This document shows, piece after piece, positions 8,041 through 16,021 of a stretch of DNA of 64,000 nucleotides. The stretch spans positions 62,001-126,000 of the forward strand of contig JUEB01000015.1 of the NCBI GenBank assembly GCA_000802095.1, read 5' to 3'. Positions within the stretch are counted from its first letter, which is position 1; every line of letters starts with the position of its first letter. The translations under genes and the position numbers were made by a program. A model generated the notes under the pieces. It did not search any database, was not told the DNA's origin, and saw only the letters and a list, made by a program, of their open reading frames with translations. Origin of the DNA: Peptococcaceae bacterium BICA1-7 (lineage in GTDB: Bacteria; Bacillota; Desulfotomaculia; Desulfotomaculales; Desulfocucumaceae).

Positions 8041-9544
8041 TTGAGGCCCCTCCCTTCCGGTTGCGGATGGATGAGATGACCGGCAAGGCCACAGATATTA
8101 CGCACAGAATTATTAAAACAACAGATATGGGGCGGGTGAAGAATACCTGGAACATACTGCCGGCGGCCTGTCCCATCAACATTGACTGGACAAGTCCGTT
8201 TTCCGCTATGGGGCCCAGGATAAGGCCCAGAACTATGGGGCCTGGCGTAAAGCCAGTTTTTTTAGTGATGTAACCAATTAGGCCAAAAAAGACCATCATT
8301 CCTACATCAAGCATATTATTACGAATGGCATAGGAGCCGATAATAGTCAGAAAAACCACAATAGGAGCCAGCATGCTGACGGGCAGGTTGATTACCCTGG
8401 CAACGTGCCGTGAACCGTAGAAACCCAGCACAAGCATGATTATATTGGCCAGCACAAACGAAAACAGGAAGGTATAGGTTATATCGCCATAGGTGGTATA
8501 CAGCTCAGGCCCGGGCCGCATTCCCTGTATCATAAGGGCGCCCAGCATTACTGCCGCCGGGGCGGCCCCAGGGATACCAAGGGTCAGAAGGGGCACAAGC
8601 GATCCGCCAACCTCAGCATTGTTTGATGCTTCAGATGCGGCCACTCCATCTATTATTCCAGTGCCAAATTTGCTTTTATCTTTTGAGAAGCGGACGGCCT
8701 CGTTATAAGCCATCAGTGAGGCTATATTTCCCCCGGCTCCGGGAACGATACCCACAAAAGCTCCTATAAGTGAAGACCTGATAAGCAGCACAGGCTTTTT
8801 AATCAGTTCCAGAATGACCTGTTTGGCCACGCCCTTTTGAGGTTTATAGCTGGTTATAGTTTGCTCTCCCAGCTTTTTCTCTATCATGGCCAGTACTTCC
8901 GGTATACAGAAGAATCCTATCAATACCACTATAAGCTCCAGGCCGGCCTGGAACTGGTAGAAGCCGAATGTAAAACGCATGTCTCCGCCAATCGGTGAAA
9001 TTCCGACAGTGCTTAAAAGAAGGCCGAAGGCTCCGCCGATGAGGCCTTTTAGCATTGACCCCGTAGACAGGGTGGCTATTATTGTGAGACCGAATACCGA
9101 CAGCCAGAAATATTCCGGCGGCCCGAACTTAAGGGCGGCCTCCGCCAGGGGAGGGGAGAGAAAAAGCAGAATCAGCGCTCCGATAACCCCACCTATCCCG
9201 GAGCTGAAGGCTGCTGTTACAAGGGCATGCTCTGCCTTACCCTTTTTGGTGAGTGGGTACCCGTCAAAAGTTGTGGCTATGGAGGCAGGCGTGCCCGGTG
9301 TGTTAACAAGAATTGCCGCAATACATCCGCCGTACATGGCTCCTACATAGACTCCCCCCAGCATCATGAGGCTCGCGTAGGCATTCATTGAGAAAGTGAA
9401 AGGAACCAGAAGGGCCAGCGCCATTGTTGCGGTTAGTCCGGGCAGTGCTCCTACAATAATACCTCCCGCCACTCCCAGTGTCATCAGTAGAAAGCTGGCG
9501 GGGTCAAATACATTGCCGATAGCGACAAGCATATTTTCTGTCAA
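8033..9544 (-). CDS. tctA: TTT transporter large membrane subunit (TctA type)
   Basis: Large permease of a tripartite tricarboxylate transporter, 503 aa, about 12 membrane segments. Typical TctA signatures are visible: GALPGLTATMALALLVPFTF near residue 32, NTPGTPASIATTFDGYPL near 80, GIVPGAGGNIASLMAYNEA near 265 and the repeat-like LGIPGAAPAAVMLGALMIQG near 320. TTG 9544 follows GAGGT. It sits between the periplasmic-type binding protein TctC and TctB in one operon with a racemase-family enzyme, so it probably imports the acid that the regulon breaks down. Ion-coupled uptake of di- or tricarboxylates is the known role; sulfolactate is an inference from the neighbours. Confidence 0.93.
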   Translation of the reverse strand: MTENMLVAIGNVFDPASFLLMTLGVAGGIIVGALPGLTATMALALLVPFTFSMNAYASLMMLGGVYVGAMYGGCIAAILVNTPGTPASIATTFDGYPLTKKGKAEHALVTAAFSSGIGGVIGALILLFLSPPLAEAALKFGPPEYFWLSVFGLTIIATLSTGSMLKGLIGGAFGLLLSTVGISPIGGDMRFTFGFYQFQAGLELIVVLIGFFCIPEVLAMIEKKLGEQTITSYKPQKGVAKQVILELIKKPVLLIRSSLIGAFVGIVPGAGGNIASLMAYNEAVRFSKDKSKFGTGIIDGVAASEASNNAEVGGSLVPLLTLGIPGAAPAAVMLGALMIQGMRPGPELYTTYGDITYTFLFSFVLANIIMLVLGFYGSRHVARVINLPVSMLAPIVVFLTIIGSYAIRNNMLDVGMMVFFGLIGYITKKTGFTPGPIVLGLILGPIAENGLVQSMLMGQAAGSMFQVFFTRPISVVLIILCVISVALPVISSIRNRKGGASIA

Positions 9545-9623
9545 TTTATACCTCCCCTTCCGGGATGCTGTGAAGAGTTTCCAGTGACCAGTGCTGGTAA
9601 CGGAAACTCTTCAGCGGTGAAAA

Positions 9624-10613
9624 TTATTTTTGAGTTTGCCCAAGTGAGTTGAAGATTTCGGTGAACACTTTAGTTCTTTCCTCTATATACTTTCTGGATT
9701 GCTCGGCGTTCATGGCCACCGGCTCAAAACCTTCCTTGAGCATCTGAGCCTTTATTGTTTCATCGTTGGCAATCTTCATAAAGGCCTCTTCCAGCTGCTT
9801 TACGATAGCCGGGTCTGTTCCCGGAGGGACTGCCACACCACGGTCAACACTGACCTGGATGTCATAACCTTGCTCCTTCATCGTGGGAGCGTCGGGGAGG
9901 GCCTTAAAGCGTTCCGGTGATGCCATTCCAAGCACTTTAATTTTATCCGGGTACTTTACAAGATCGTCTGAGTTCCCGGCCATGGCCACTGTGTGTCCTC
10001 CCAGAAGGGCCTGGGTGGCCGGTGCTGCGCCGGTGAAAGGAACGTATTGCAGCTTAATGCCGGCCTCTTTTTCCAACAGCAGTGTATAAAGGTGTGGGCC
10101 GGTGTTTGTTCCTGATCCGCCTATGGTAATGCTGCCCGGCTTTGCCTTGGCTGCATTTATAAAGTCTTCCAGAGTGTTATAGGGGCTGTTTTTGGGAACT
10201 GCCAGTCCAACTATGGTCTTTTGGAATATGGCCACCGGGTTTATCTGATCGGTTTTATACCCGGAATCTTTTCTTTCCAGGGGCTGCAGAATAATGTGGG
10301 GGATGTTGAAACCAGCCATGTAATATCCGTCTGGCTTTTGGTTGACCAGCTCGGCCCAGGCAACAGCGCCGCCGCCACCGGGCTTGTAACTTATAGTGAT
10401 AGGCTGTCCCAAAGTTTTCTCCAGGACTGGCTGCTGCCTTCTGGCCTCTATATCGGACTGGCCGCCGGCATTGAAGGCGATAACATAGTTTATCGGCTTG
10501 GTGGGGTACTTTTCAGCAGTTTTATTATCTCCGCCGGAACTTCCGCAACCGCCTGCCGTTAATGCAAAAATCATTAGTATAACGATAGGGGCAATGAACC
10601 TGATTTTTTTCAT
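9624..10613 (-). CDS. tctC: TTT transporter solute-binding lipoprotein (TctC type)
   Basis: Extracytoplasmic substrate-binding protein of the tripartite tricarboxylate transporter, 329 aa. The N-terminus MKKIRFIAP... ends in a lipobox (LTAGGCGSS), so it should be a lipoprotein held on the outer face of the membrane. The family motifs PTKPINYVIAFNAGGQSD, PGGGGAVAW and GSGTNTGPHLY line the ligand site in known members; the glycine-rich loop binds a carboxylate. ATG 10613 has an AGGAGG site. It is 57 bp after the racemase-family gene and about 80 bp before tctA, in one operon. TctC ligands range widely (citrate, malonate, tartrate, aromatic acids, sulfolactate); the sequence alone does not name one. 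Confidence 0.92.
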   Translation of the reverse strand: MKKIRFIAPIVILMIFALTAGGCGSSGGDNKTAEKYPTKPINYVIAFNAGGQSDIEARRQQPVLEKTLGQPITISYKPGGGGAVAWAELVNQKPDGYYMAGFNIPHIILQPLERKDSGYKTDQINPVAIFQKTIVGLAVPKNSPYNTLEDFINAAKAKPGSITIGGSGTNTGPHLYTLLLEKEAGIKLQYVPFTGAAPATQALLGGHTVAMAGNSDDLVKYPDKIKVLGMASPERFKALPDAPTMKEQGYDIQVSVDRGVAVPPGTDPAIVKQLEEAFMKIANDETIKAQMLKEGFEPVAMNAEQSRKYIEERTKVFTEIFNSLGQTQK

Positions 10614-10670
10614 TTCGATTCCTCCTTAGTGTTATAATTTCTCAATGTTGCGGCTTTTTTATTGTCCAGA

Positions 10671-11801
10671 CTACCTCCTTTCAAATTCATGTACAAGTTC
10701 CCCGTTAAGCGTGATTCCCAGTCCGGGCTTTTCAAAAGCCATTACAAAATCGCCTTTCTCAAATTCAAAGAACTTATCCAAAAGCAGGTCAGAGAGCAGG
10801 GGGTTGGGGTTTGCGTCAACTTCCATGAAAAGACCGCCGGGAGTAGAGGCAAGAAGGTGCAGTGAAGCCGCCAAACCTACTCCTGTGCCAAACATATGGG
10901 GAGCAAAGGGTAGATTCCAGGCCTGCGCCATCATGCATATAATCCGTGCTTCCGAAAGCCCGCCTGTCTTTGTGATGTCGGGCTGAACAATGTCAAGCGC
11001 ACTATTGAGAAAGGCATCGCGGAACCCATATCTTGAATAAATATTCTCGCCGCCTGCAACGGGCATAATTCCGCTTTCCCTGATTCTTTTTAAATCTTCC
11101 GGCTGGTCTGCCGGAACAGGCTCTTCAATAAAATCCAGATTATACTCCTGGTATTTTTTTAAATGCTCTATAGCCTCGGCTGAGTTTTCCCAGCCTTGAT
11201 TGGCGTCTATCATGAGGGAGAGATCATCTCCGATAAGCCGTCGCATGGTTTTCAGGTTTTGCATATCCAGTTCTTTACCGAACCCTACTTTCAGCTTAAA
11301 GGCGGAGTAGCCCTTTTTCAGACTTTCCCCGACGTACTCCTCATAGTCCCTGGGTCCCAGACCACTGGCATAGGCTTTTATTCTGTCACAAACCTTACCG
11401 CCCAGCAGCTGGTATACAGGAACATTTAATTTCTTTCCTATAATATCCCACAGAGCTATATCAACACCGCTTATGGCTTGCATAAGGGGCCCTTTTGCTC
11501 CCCACTGCAGGCCTGCGCCTGATTTCATAAGCGATCGGTACAGCTTGTTCCACAGGAAAGAAACATTCATCGGGTTCTCGTCAATTAAAAGAGGCTTCAA
11601 TCCTTTTTCCACGGTAATCTTTCTTTCGTCAGGGGCCCAGTGGGGGAAGTTTGTCCATGATTCCCCGATACCGTGGATACCTTCATCGGTATCTATCCGA
11701 ACCAGTACATTTGTACGGCTCTGCATTACCCCAAAGGATGTGGACACGGTTTTTTCCAGGGGATAAGAGATAATAATTGCTTTTACATCAATAATCTTCA
11801 T
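10671..11801 (-). CDS. Mandelate racemase / muconate-lactonizing-family enolase-superfamily enzyme
   Basis: Enolase-superfamily enzyme of 376 aa that removes the alpha-proton of a carboxylate substrate and causes racemisation, cycloisomerisation or dehydration. Visible: the catalytic KxK motif (SAFKLKVGFG, near 165), three metal ligands in IDANQGW, FIEEPV and GGENIYS, and a histidine motif APHMFGTGVGL that places it in the mandelate racemase subgroup. ATG 11801 follows AAGGGG. It is the first gene of the TTT operon and has two tandem FadR-type operators. Relatives next to such transporters are often acid-sugar or tartrate dehydratases. Its role beside sulfolactate-type genes is unclear: possibly racemase or dehydratase for a related hydroxyacid. 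Confidence 0.85.
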   Translation of the reverse strand: MKIIDVKAIIISYPLEKTVSTSFGVMQSRTNVLVRIDTDEGIHGIGESWTNFPHWAPDERKITVEKGLKPLLIDENPMNVSFLWNKLYRSLMKSGAGLQWGAKGPLMQAISGVDIALWDIIGKKLNVPVYQLLGGKVCDRIKAYASGLGPRDYEEYVGESLKKGYSAFKLKVGFGKELDMQNLKTMRRLIGDDLSLMIDANQGWENSAEAIEHLKKYQEYNLDFIEEPVPADQPEDLKRIRESGIMPVAGGENIYSRYGFRDAFLNSALDIVQPDITKTGGLSEARIICMMAQAWNLPFAPHMFGTGVGLAASLHLLASTPGGLFMEVDANPNPLLSDLLLDKFFEFEKGDFVMAFEKPGLGITLNGELVHEFERR

Positions 11802-11830
11802 AGCTTTACCCCTTTTATAAAACTTATTAT

Positions 11831-11887
11831 TGGTATTACCGCAGAGGTATTACCGCAATTATAGTTTTTTTAAGTCTTTTATGTCAA
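11831..11887 (-). promoter_or_regulatory. Promoter with two tandem FadR-type operators, racemase/TTT operon
   Basis: The minus strand carries a consensus promoter, TTGACA (11882-11887), an 18-bp spacer and TATAAT (11858-11863). Two operators follow directly: AGGTATTACCG (11845-11855) and TGGTATTACCG (11831-11841), centres 14 bp apart. The double site could give cooperative binding. The rest of the 554-bp gap up to fadR is AT-rich and holds only the fadR promoter at its right end. Confidence 0.75.
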
Positions 11888-12165
11888 TTAAAAAATTGAT
11901 CTAGTAAAGATTTGGCAGACATTGATTGCGGTGGAAAAAATTTTTAATTTTTGCTGCATGAATTATACAAAAACAGGCAATTAAACTACTAAATTAATTT
12001 GGTGCTAATTATTTCCCCTAAGCATCTCCTAAAGTTTTAATAGTTCTCTCTTGATTTTAATTTCTTCTGTTTCTGCATAATTATACTTAAAGAGGTTAAT
12101 TCCTTATTGTAAAGCTATATTTTCAATTTTTAGAGGGATTCTTGCATTAAATAATTATTTAGATA

Positions 12166-12235
12166 TTGCGCCTTCTGGTATGAAGATGGTATAATTATGA
12201 TGGCATGAGGTATGAGGAAAGAGGTAAGACCAAAA
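12166..12235 (+). promoter_or_regulatory. fadR-type regulator promoter and operator, leader element copy 1
   Basis: TTGCGC (12166-12171), an 18-bp spacer and TATAAT (12190-12195) are followed at 12207-12235 by a 29-bp element that recurs, with one substitution, at 15857-15885 before the second fumarase operon. Inside it AGGTAAGACCA (12222-12232) fits the GGTNNNACC operator core. This suggests autoregulation. The regulator start is about 120 bp downstream, after a further TTGGTATATG half-site-like sequence near 12301. Confidence 0.6.
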
Positions 12236-12355
12236 AGACCATAATTCCCATCATTTACAGGATCAGTTAGCTACATAGCAATATATTTGTTGAATTATTA
12301 TTGGTATATGATAAAATTTGTATCAGATAAATGATAATGTGGAGGTTATAACCCC

Positions 12356-13078
12356 ATGAGCGACAGGTTTCAGCCAGTGGTAACAGAAAACAGAAGCCGG
12401 TCAGATCGAATAGTGTCTCAGATAAAGAATCTAATGTTCGAGGATAAAATTAGGCCTGGTGATAAGCTACCCCCTGAAAGAGAACTGGCTGATCTTATGA
12501 ACGTTAGCAGGACATCGGTTAGAGAGGCAATCAAAACCCTTTCTGCCATGGGTCTTGTGGTTATAAAGAAGGGGCACGGCGTTTTTGTCAGCGAAGCAGA
12601 CCTTGGATCTGTAATAAACAAAATGGGAGATGCTCTGGTATTAAAAAAAGATGAGGTTGAGCAGCTGTTTGAAATACGTAAGGTACTTGAGACTCAAGCT
12701 GCGCAGTGGGCTGCCGAGAGAGCTACAAAAGAGGAGATTCAATTCCTTAAAATGATAGTGGATGAGGCAAAGGAGGCCTGCGAAAGTAAAGACACCAAAC
12801 CGGAAGTTGTGACCAACCATGATACAAGGTTTCATAATGCCGTTATTGAAGCATCACATAATAATGTGCTCGGTATGGTAATGACAGGAATGCTGGAGGC
12901 TCTGTCAAGAATAAGGCTAAAGACTATGCAGGTGCCGGGAAGGATTGTTCAGTCCGTTAATGACCATGAGGAAATAGTAAAGGCTATCATGGACAGGGAT
13001 GGAAAAGCCGCCAGAAAAGCAATGTACAGTCATATAGAAAGCGTTGAAAATTCAATTCGGGATAGTAATAGTCAATAA
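12356..13078 (+). CDS. GntR-family regulator, FadR (FCD) subfamily
   Basis: Transcription regulator of 240 aa. Residues 10-80 form the GntR winged helix (KLPPERELADLMNVSRTSVREAIKTLSAMGLV is the classic helix-turn-helix; only part is needed to recognise it). Residues 100-225 match the all-helical FCD effector domain with metal/carboxylate-binding positions (DTRFHNAVIEASHN, later DHEEIVKAI). FCD regulators usually sense small organic acids such as lactate, glycolate, gluconate or malonate. ATG 12356 follows TGGAGG. It is the only GntR gene in the block and lies among seven promoters carrying TGGTANTACCA/GGTNNNACC sites, the operator type known for FadR-subfamily proteins, so I infer it controls them. 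Confidence 0.9.
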   Translation: MSDRFQPVVTENRSRSDRIVSQIKNLMFEDKIRPGDKLPPERELADLMNVSRTSVREAIKTLSAMGLVVIKKGHGVFVSEADLGSVINKMGDALVLKKDEVEQLFEIRKVLETQAAQWAAERATKEEIQFLKMIVDEAKEACESKDTKPEVVTNHDTRFHNAVIEASHNNVLGMVMTGMLEALSRIRLKTMQVPGRIVQSVNDHEEIVKAIMDRDGKAARKAMYSHIESVENSIRDSNSQ

Positions 13079-13146
13079 GAAGAAAGAGGGAGAGAACCCG
13101 CTCTTTCTTCTTATTGTACCAGCAACGCCCCGCGGGGCGTTTTTTT
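13079..13146 (+). terminator. Two consecutive hairpins after the GntR gene
   Basis: A stem of AAGAAAGAG / CTCTTTCTT type (13079-13110) is followed by ACGCCCCGCGGGGCGT (13125-13140) and a run of seven T. The second is a textbook terminator. Confidence 0.8.
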
Positions 13147-13310
13147 AATGTCAATTATCAGCTATTAGCTATCAGCCGTCAGCCAAACAGTAAAACATTT
13201 TTCATGAAGACATTATTTAAAATTTCACTCCAAAGTAGCTGCTTATTTGTGGCCAGGTATTCAGATGCCGACTGCTGATTGCTGAGGGCTAGCTGCTTCC
13301 TGGGCGGCTT
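13147..13310. other. Non-coding spacer with simple TAGCTATCAGC-like repeats
   Basis: The spacer between the terminators and the tauE-like stop holds short imperfect repeats of the TCAGCTATTAGCTATCAGCC type near 13155-13183 and a related GACTGCTGATTGCTGAGGGCTAGC near 13269-13292. I see no gene in it. Confidence 0.4.
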
Positions 13311-14042
13311 TTAATGCCTTACAGTCAGGAGTATTCCGCTGATAAAAATCATTATATTGACGTAAAGCACAAACTGTGTGTCGGAAAGTTTTTTAATCAA
13401 CCTGCTGCCAAGCCAGCTTCCTATAAGAAGCGCTGGAATAAGCTCCAGGCCTGATACCAGAATGGGTTGGGTAAGAAGGCCAAGCTTTGTGTAGGTAACC
13501 ATCTTCAGTATATCGCTGAGGAAAAGTATTCCCACCAGTGTGGCTACGAAGGAGCTTTTACTAAGGTTTTTGGAAATCAGGTAAATGGTTAATATTATCC
13601 CGCCGGAGTGAGCTATTGCCGAAGAGGCGCCGGCAAAAAGACTTATTATGACACCGGTGGTATTGCTGACATCTATGCCGGAAAAAGTTTTGGGGTATTT
13701 GATTCTGGCAATCTGGTAGGCGCTAAATACCATGGCGATTATGCCTATGGTAACCTTGGTCAGGGAAGGGGAAGCCCAGGCGAGGTAATAAGAGCCGGCC
13801 AAGACACCTAAAAGAAATCCTGGAGACAAAAGCAGCACGTATTTGAGGTCCCACTTTTTCCAGTGCATCCAGAGGGTTGTAATGTCGGTGACAAGCATCA
13901 TGGGGGCCATTAGAGCCACTGCGGTTTTAGGAAACATAATCATTGAAAGCAGGGGAGTAAGAAAAACTCCTGCGCCTATTCCGAAAGCTGTTTTTATTAT
14001 TCCGGCCGACAGAGCGGCGATTACTGTCAAAACAGTAGTCAT
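13311..14042 (-). CDS. TauE/SafE (TSUP)-family membrane permease
   Basis: Integral membrane protein of 243 aa with about seven to eight hydrophobic segments. The N-terminal AALSAGIIKTAFGIGAGVFLTPLLSMI and the later GVIISLFAGASSAIAHSGGIILTIYL are the two inverted-repeat signatures of the TauE/SafE (sulfite/organosulfur exporter) family. ATG 14042 has an AGGTG site. It follows the ArsB/NhaD-like permease gene by 127 bp on the same strand and is probably cotranscribed from the operator-bearing promoter at 15.65 kb. TauE-type proteins accompany many sulfonate-degrading clusters as sulfite exporters; with SuyAB-like genes nearby, export of sulfite released from sulfolactate is a reasonable inference. 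Confidence 0.85.
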   Translation of the reverse strand: MTTVLTVIAALSAGIIKTAFGIGAGVFLTPLLSMIMFPKTAVALMAPMMLVTDITTLWMHWKKWDLKYVLLLSPGFLLGVLAGSYYLAWASPSLTKVTIGIIAMVFSAYQIARIKYPKTFSGIDVSNTTGVIISLFAGASSAIAHSGGIILTIYLISKNLSKSSFVATLVGILFLSDILKMVTYTKLGLLTQPILVSGLELIPALLIGSWLGSRLIKKLSDTQFVLYVNIMIFISGILLTVRH

Positions 14043-14113
14043 GAAAGCACCTGCCTTTCATATTAATAATAGGTTTGCTTAACAAAAAGAACACCCGGTA
14101 TTAAGCCGGGTAA

Positions 14114-14146
14114 ATTATCCCCGGCACAAAAGATACCGGGGATAAT
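14114..14146. other. Intergenic hairpin between two permease genes
   Basis: ATTATCCCCGG / CCGGGGATAAT forms an 11-bp perfect stem with an 11-nt loop. No T tract follows, so it is more likely an RNA-stability or partial attenuation hairpin than a full terminator. A weaker CCCGGTATTAAGCCGGG stem lies just beside it (14095-14110). Confidence 0.5.
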
Positions 14147-14169
14147 GGGAAATGAGGAGGTTGGATGTA

Positions 14170-15567
14170 TCAGGCATTTAGATTGGAAGCACTTCGTTCA
14201 AGGCGCTTGTTAAGTGGAATTAAAAGAATGCTCAGTATTGCTCCAAAGGCCAGAGTACCCAAAAGGCTAACCAGTCCCGGATAATAATACCAGAATAGAA
14301 TATATAAAGTACTCAGAATAATTGAGACAAGCATCAGCGGAAAAGCAATTTTAAAGAAGTTTAGGAAAGTTATATGCGTTCCCCTTTTTTCCGCCATTCC
14401 TATTACGACTACGTTGGCGGAAGCTCCGATGATAGTTCCATTGCCACCAAGACATGCCCCCAGTGAAAGCGACCACCATAGTACGTTCAGCGCCTCGGGA
14501 GCTACTCCCATAAGCCTTCCCATATCATGAATAAGGGGAATCATGGTGGCTACAAAGGGTATGTTGTCAATGAAGGCCGAGGCAATTGCAGACAGCCAGA
14601 GTATCAGCATTGAAGTGGGTACCCAGTCACCCCCGGTCAGCTCAAGGGACGCAGCGGCTATGGCCTCAATAACTCCCACCTTTTCCAGCGATCCAACCAG
14701 AACAAAAAGACCAATGAAGAAGAATATTACCGGCCATTCAACAGCGTGAAGAACGTGTTCGGGGTCCTGCCTGCTGAGAAGCAGGAGGAGACTGGCCCCT
14801 GACAGGGCAATCACAGAGGACTCCATGTGTATGTACTGGTGCAATATGAATCCAAGTATGGTAAGGGCCAGGACAAAAAGAGACTTTTTAAGGAGCGCCG
14901 GGTCTTTAATCTCATCTTTTTCATTTAATGTCATTATGTTTTGCTTGAGTTCGGGCTTTGTCACCAGCTGATTACGGTAGATTATTCTCAGCAATGTTAG
15001 GGTAACCACGTATATAACCACAACAATTGGGGCCAGGTTAATCAAAAAGTCCATAAATCCAAGGTGGGTTGCGCTTCCTATCATAATGTTGGGCGGGTCC
15101 CCGATCAGTGTCGCGGTTCCCCCTATGTTGGAAGCAAGGATTTCGGCTACAAGTATGGGAAGTGGATTTATTTTCAGCTTGCCGGCTATGGCAAAGGTTA
15201 CCGGTACAATCAGCAGCACCGTTGTAACATTGTCAAGGAGAGCAGAGAGCACCGCAGTGACCAGGGACAGGGCAACCATTATTTTTAGGGCTTCCCCGTT
15301 GGATTTTTTTGCCGCCTTTATGGCCAGGTACTCAAATACTCCGGTCTGACGGGTTATTCCCACAATAATCATCATTCCCACAAGAAGTCCAATAGTGTTA
15401 AAGTCAATGGCATGAACGGCTTCTTCTGTGTCAATAATCTTTAATACGACGATGAAGGCGGCTCCCATAAGGGCGGCTACGGTTCGGTGAATTTTCTCGG
15501 AAACAATAATTACGTAAGTAAGGACGAATACAATTGTGGCAAGAATTAATTGTAGCTGATCAGACAT
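14170..15567 (-). CDS. ArsB/NhaD-type ion-transporter-superfamily permease
   Basis: Polytopic membrane protein of about 465 aa with 11-12 segments. The paired signatures LLDNVTTVLLIVPVTFAIA with GGTATLIGDPPNIMIG in the first half, and AFIDNIPFVATMIPLI with LGACLGGNGTIIGASANVV in the second half, define the ArsB/NhaD/SLC13-like superfamily, whose members carry arsenite, sodium/proton or di- and tricarboxylates. ATG 15567 is chosen for its AAAGGTGG site. It heads an operon with the TauE-like gene and has a promoter with a FadR-type operator, so an organic-anion role (uptake or exchange of a malate-like acid) is likelier than arsenic resistance; no ars genes are near. Confidence 0.8.
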   Translation of the reverse strand: MSDQLQLILATIVFVLTYVIIVSEKIHRTVAALMGAAFIVVLKIIDTEEAVHAIDFNTIGLLVGMMIIVGITRQTGVFEYLAIKAAKKSNGEALKIMVALSLVTAVLSALLDNVTTVLLIVPVTFAIAGKLKINPLPILVAEILASNIGGTATLIGDPPNIMIGSATHLGFMDFLINLAPIVVVIYVVTLTLLRIIYRNQLVTKPELKQNIMTLNEKDEIKDPALLKKSLFVLALTILGFILHQYIHMESSVIALSGASLLLLLSRQDPEHVLHAVEWPVIFFFIGLFVLVGSLEKVGVIEAIAAASLELTGGDWVPTSMLILWLSAIASAFIDNIPFVATMIPLIHDMGRLMGVAPEALNVLWWSLSLGACLGGNGTIIGASANVVVIGMAEKRGTHITFLNFFKIAFPLMLVSIILSTLYILFWYYYPGLVSLLGTLAFGAILSILLIPLNKRLERSASNLNA

Positions 15568-15643
15568 AAATACCACCTTTCTTTAAGTTGAATAAATATT
15601 TGAGGTGAAGGATGGAAGACTTTTTTGTCTTTTGACTGGTCTG

Positions 15644-15696
15644 ATGTATTACCAGTTATTCAGTTATAATGATAAATGTTTTGATTTTTATGTCAA
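15644..15696 (-). promoter_or_regulatory. Promoter and FadR-type operator of the ArsB-like/TauE operon
   Basis: Minus-strand TTGACA (15691-15696), a 16-bp spacer and TATCAT (15669-15674) precede ATGTATTACCA (15644-15654), a 9 of 11 match to TGGTATTACCA. It also sits inside a wider ACTGGT-N10-ACCAGT inverted repeat. This is about 80 bp before the ArsB-like start. Confidence 0.65.
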
Positions 15697-15813
15697 TACT
15701 GAAAAAATAATTTTTCTATGGGAATATTAGACTGTTTGCCATAGACTTTTTTTTCGTCAGTACTAAAAAGAATAGCAAAAACGCAGTACCCAAATTATAC
15801 AGGCAAAATGCTA

Positions 15814-15885
15814 TTGCATCTGTAAAAAACATGATGCTATAATTATACAAAAGTAAGAGGTCTGAGGAAAGAGGTAAGACCAAAA
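15814..15885 (+). promoter_or_regulatory. Promoter and FadR-type operator of fumarase-2/sdh operon, leader element copy 2
   Basis: TTGCAT (15814-15819), an 18-bp spacer and TATAAT (15838-15843) are followed at 15857-15885 by the same 29-bp element found before the GntR gene, differing at one base. It contains AGGTAAGACCA (15872-15882) and an outer GGTCT...AGACC inverted repeat. The fumarase start is about 140 bp downstream. Confidence 0.65.
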
Positions 15886-16021
15886 TTTAAATTGTTTTAC
15901 CCCAATTTCTTAACTGGAAGATTTTTTCAGTTAACGGACCCAAAATTAGGGTAGCCATTTTTAAAAAATTTAAAAGGGGGTCTTTGTTTTATTTTTAGTT
16001 TGATTAAAGGAGGTAAAATAG

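Noticed and set aside
14170-15567. Arsenic resistance pump
   Set aside because: The ArsB/NhaD fold alone is not specific; no arsR, arsC or arsA is present and the promoter carries a FadR-type operator.
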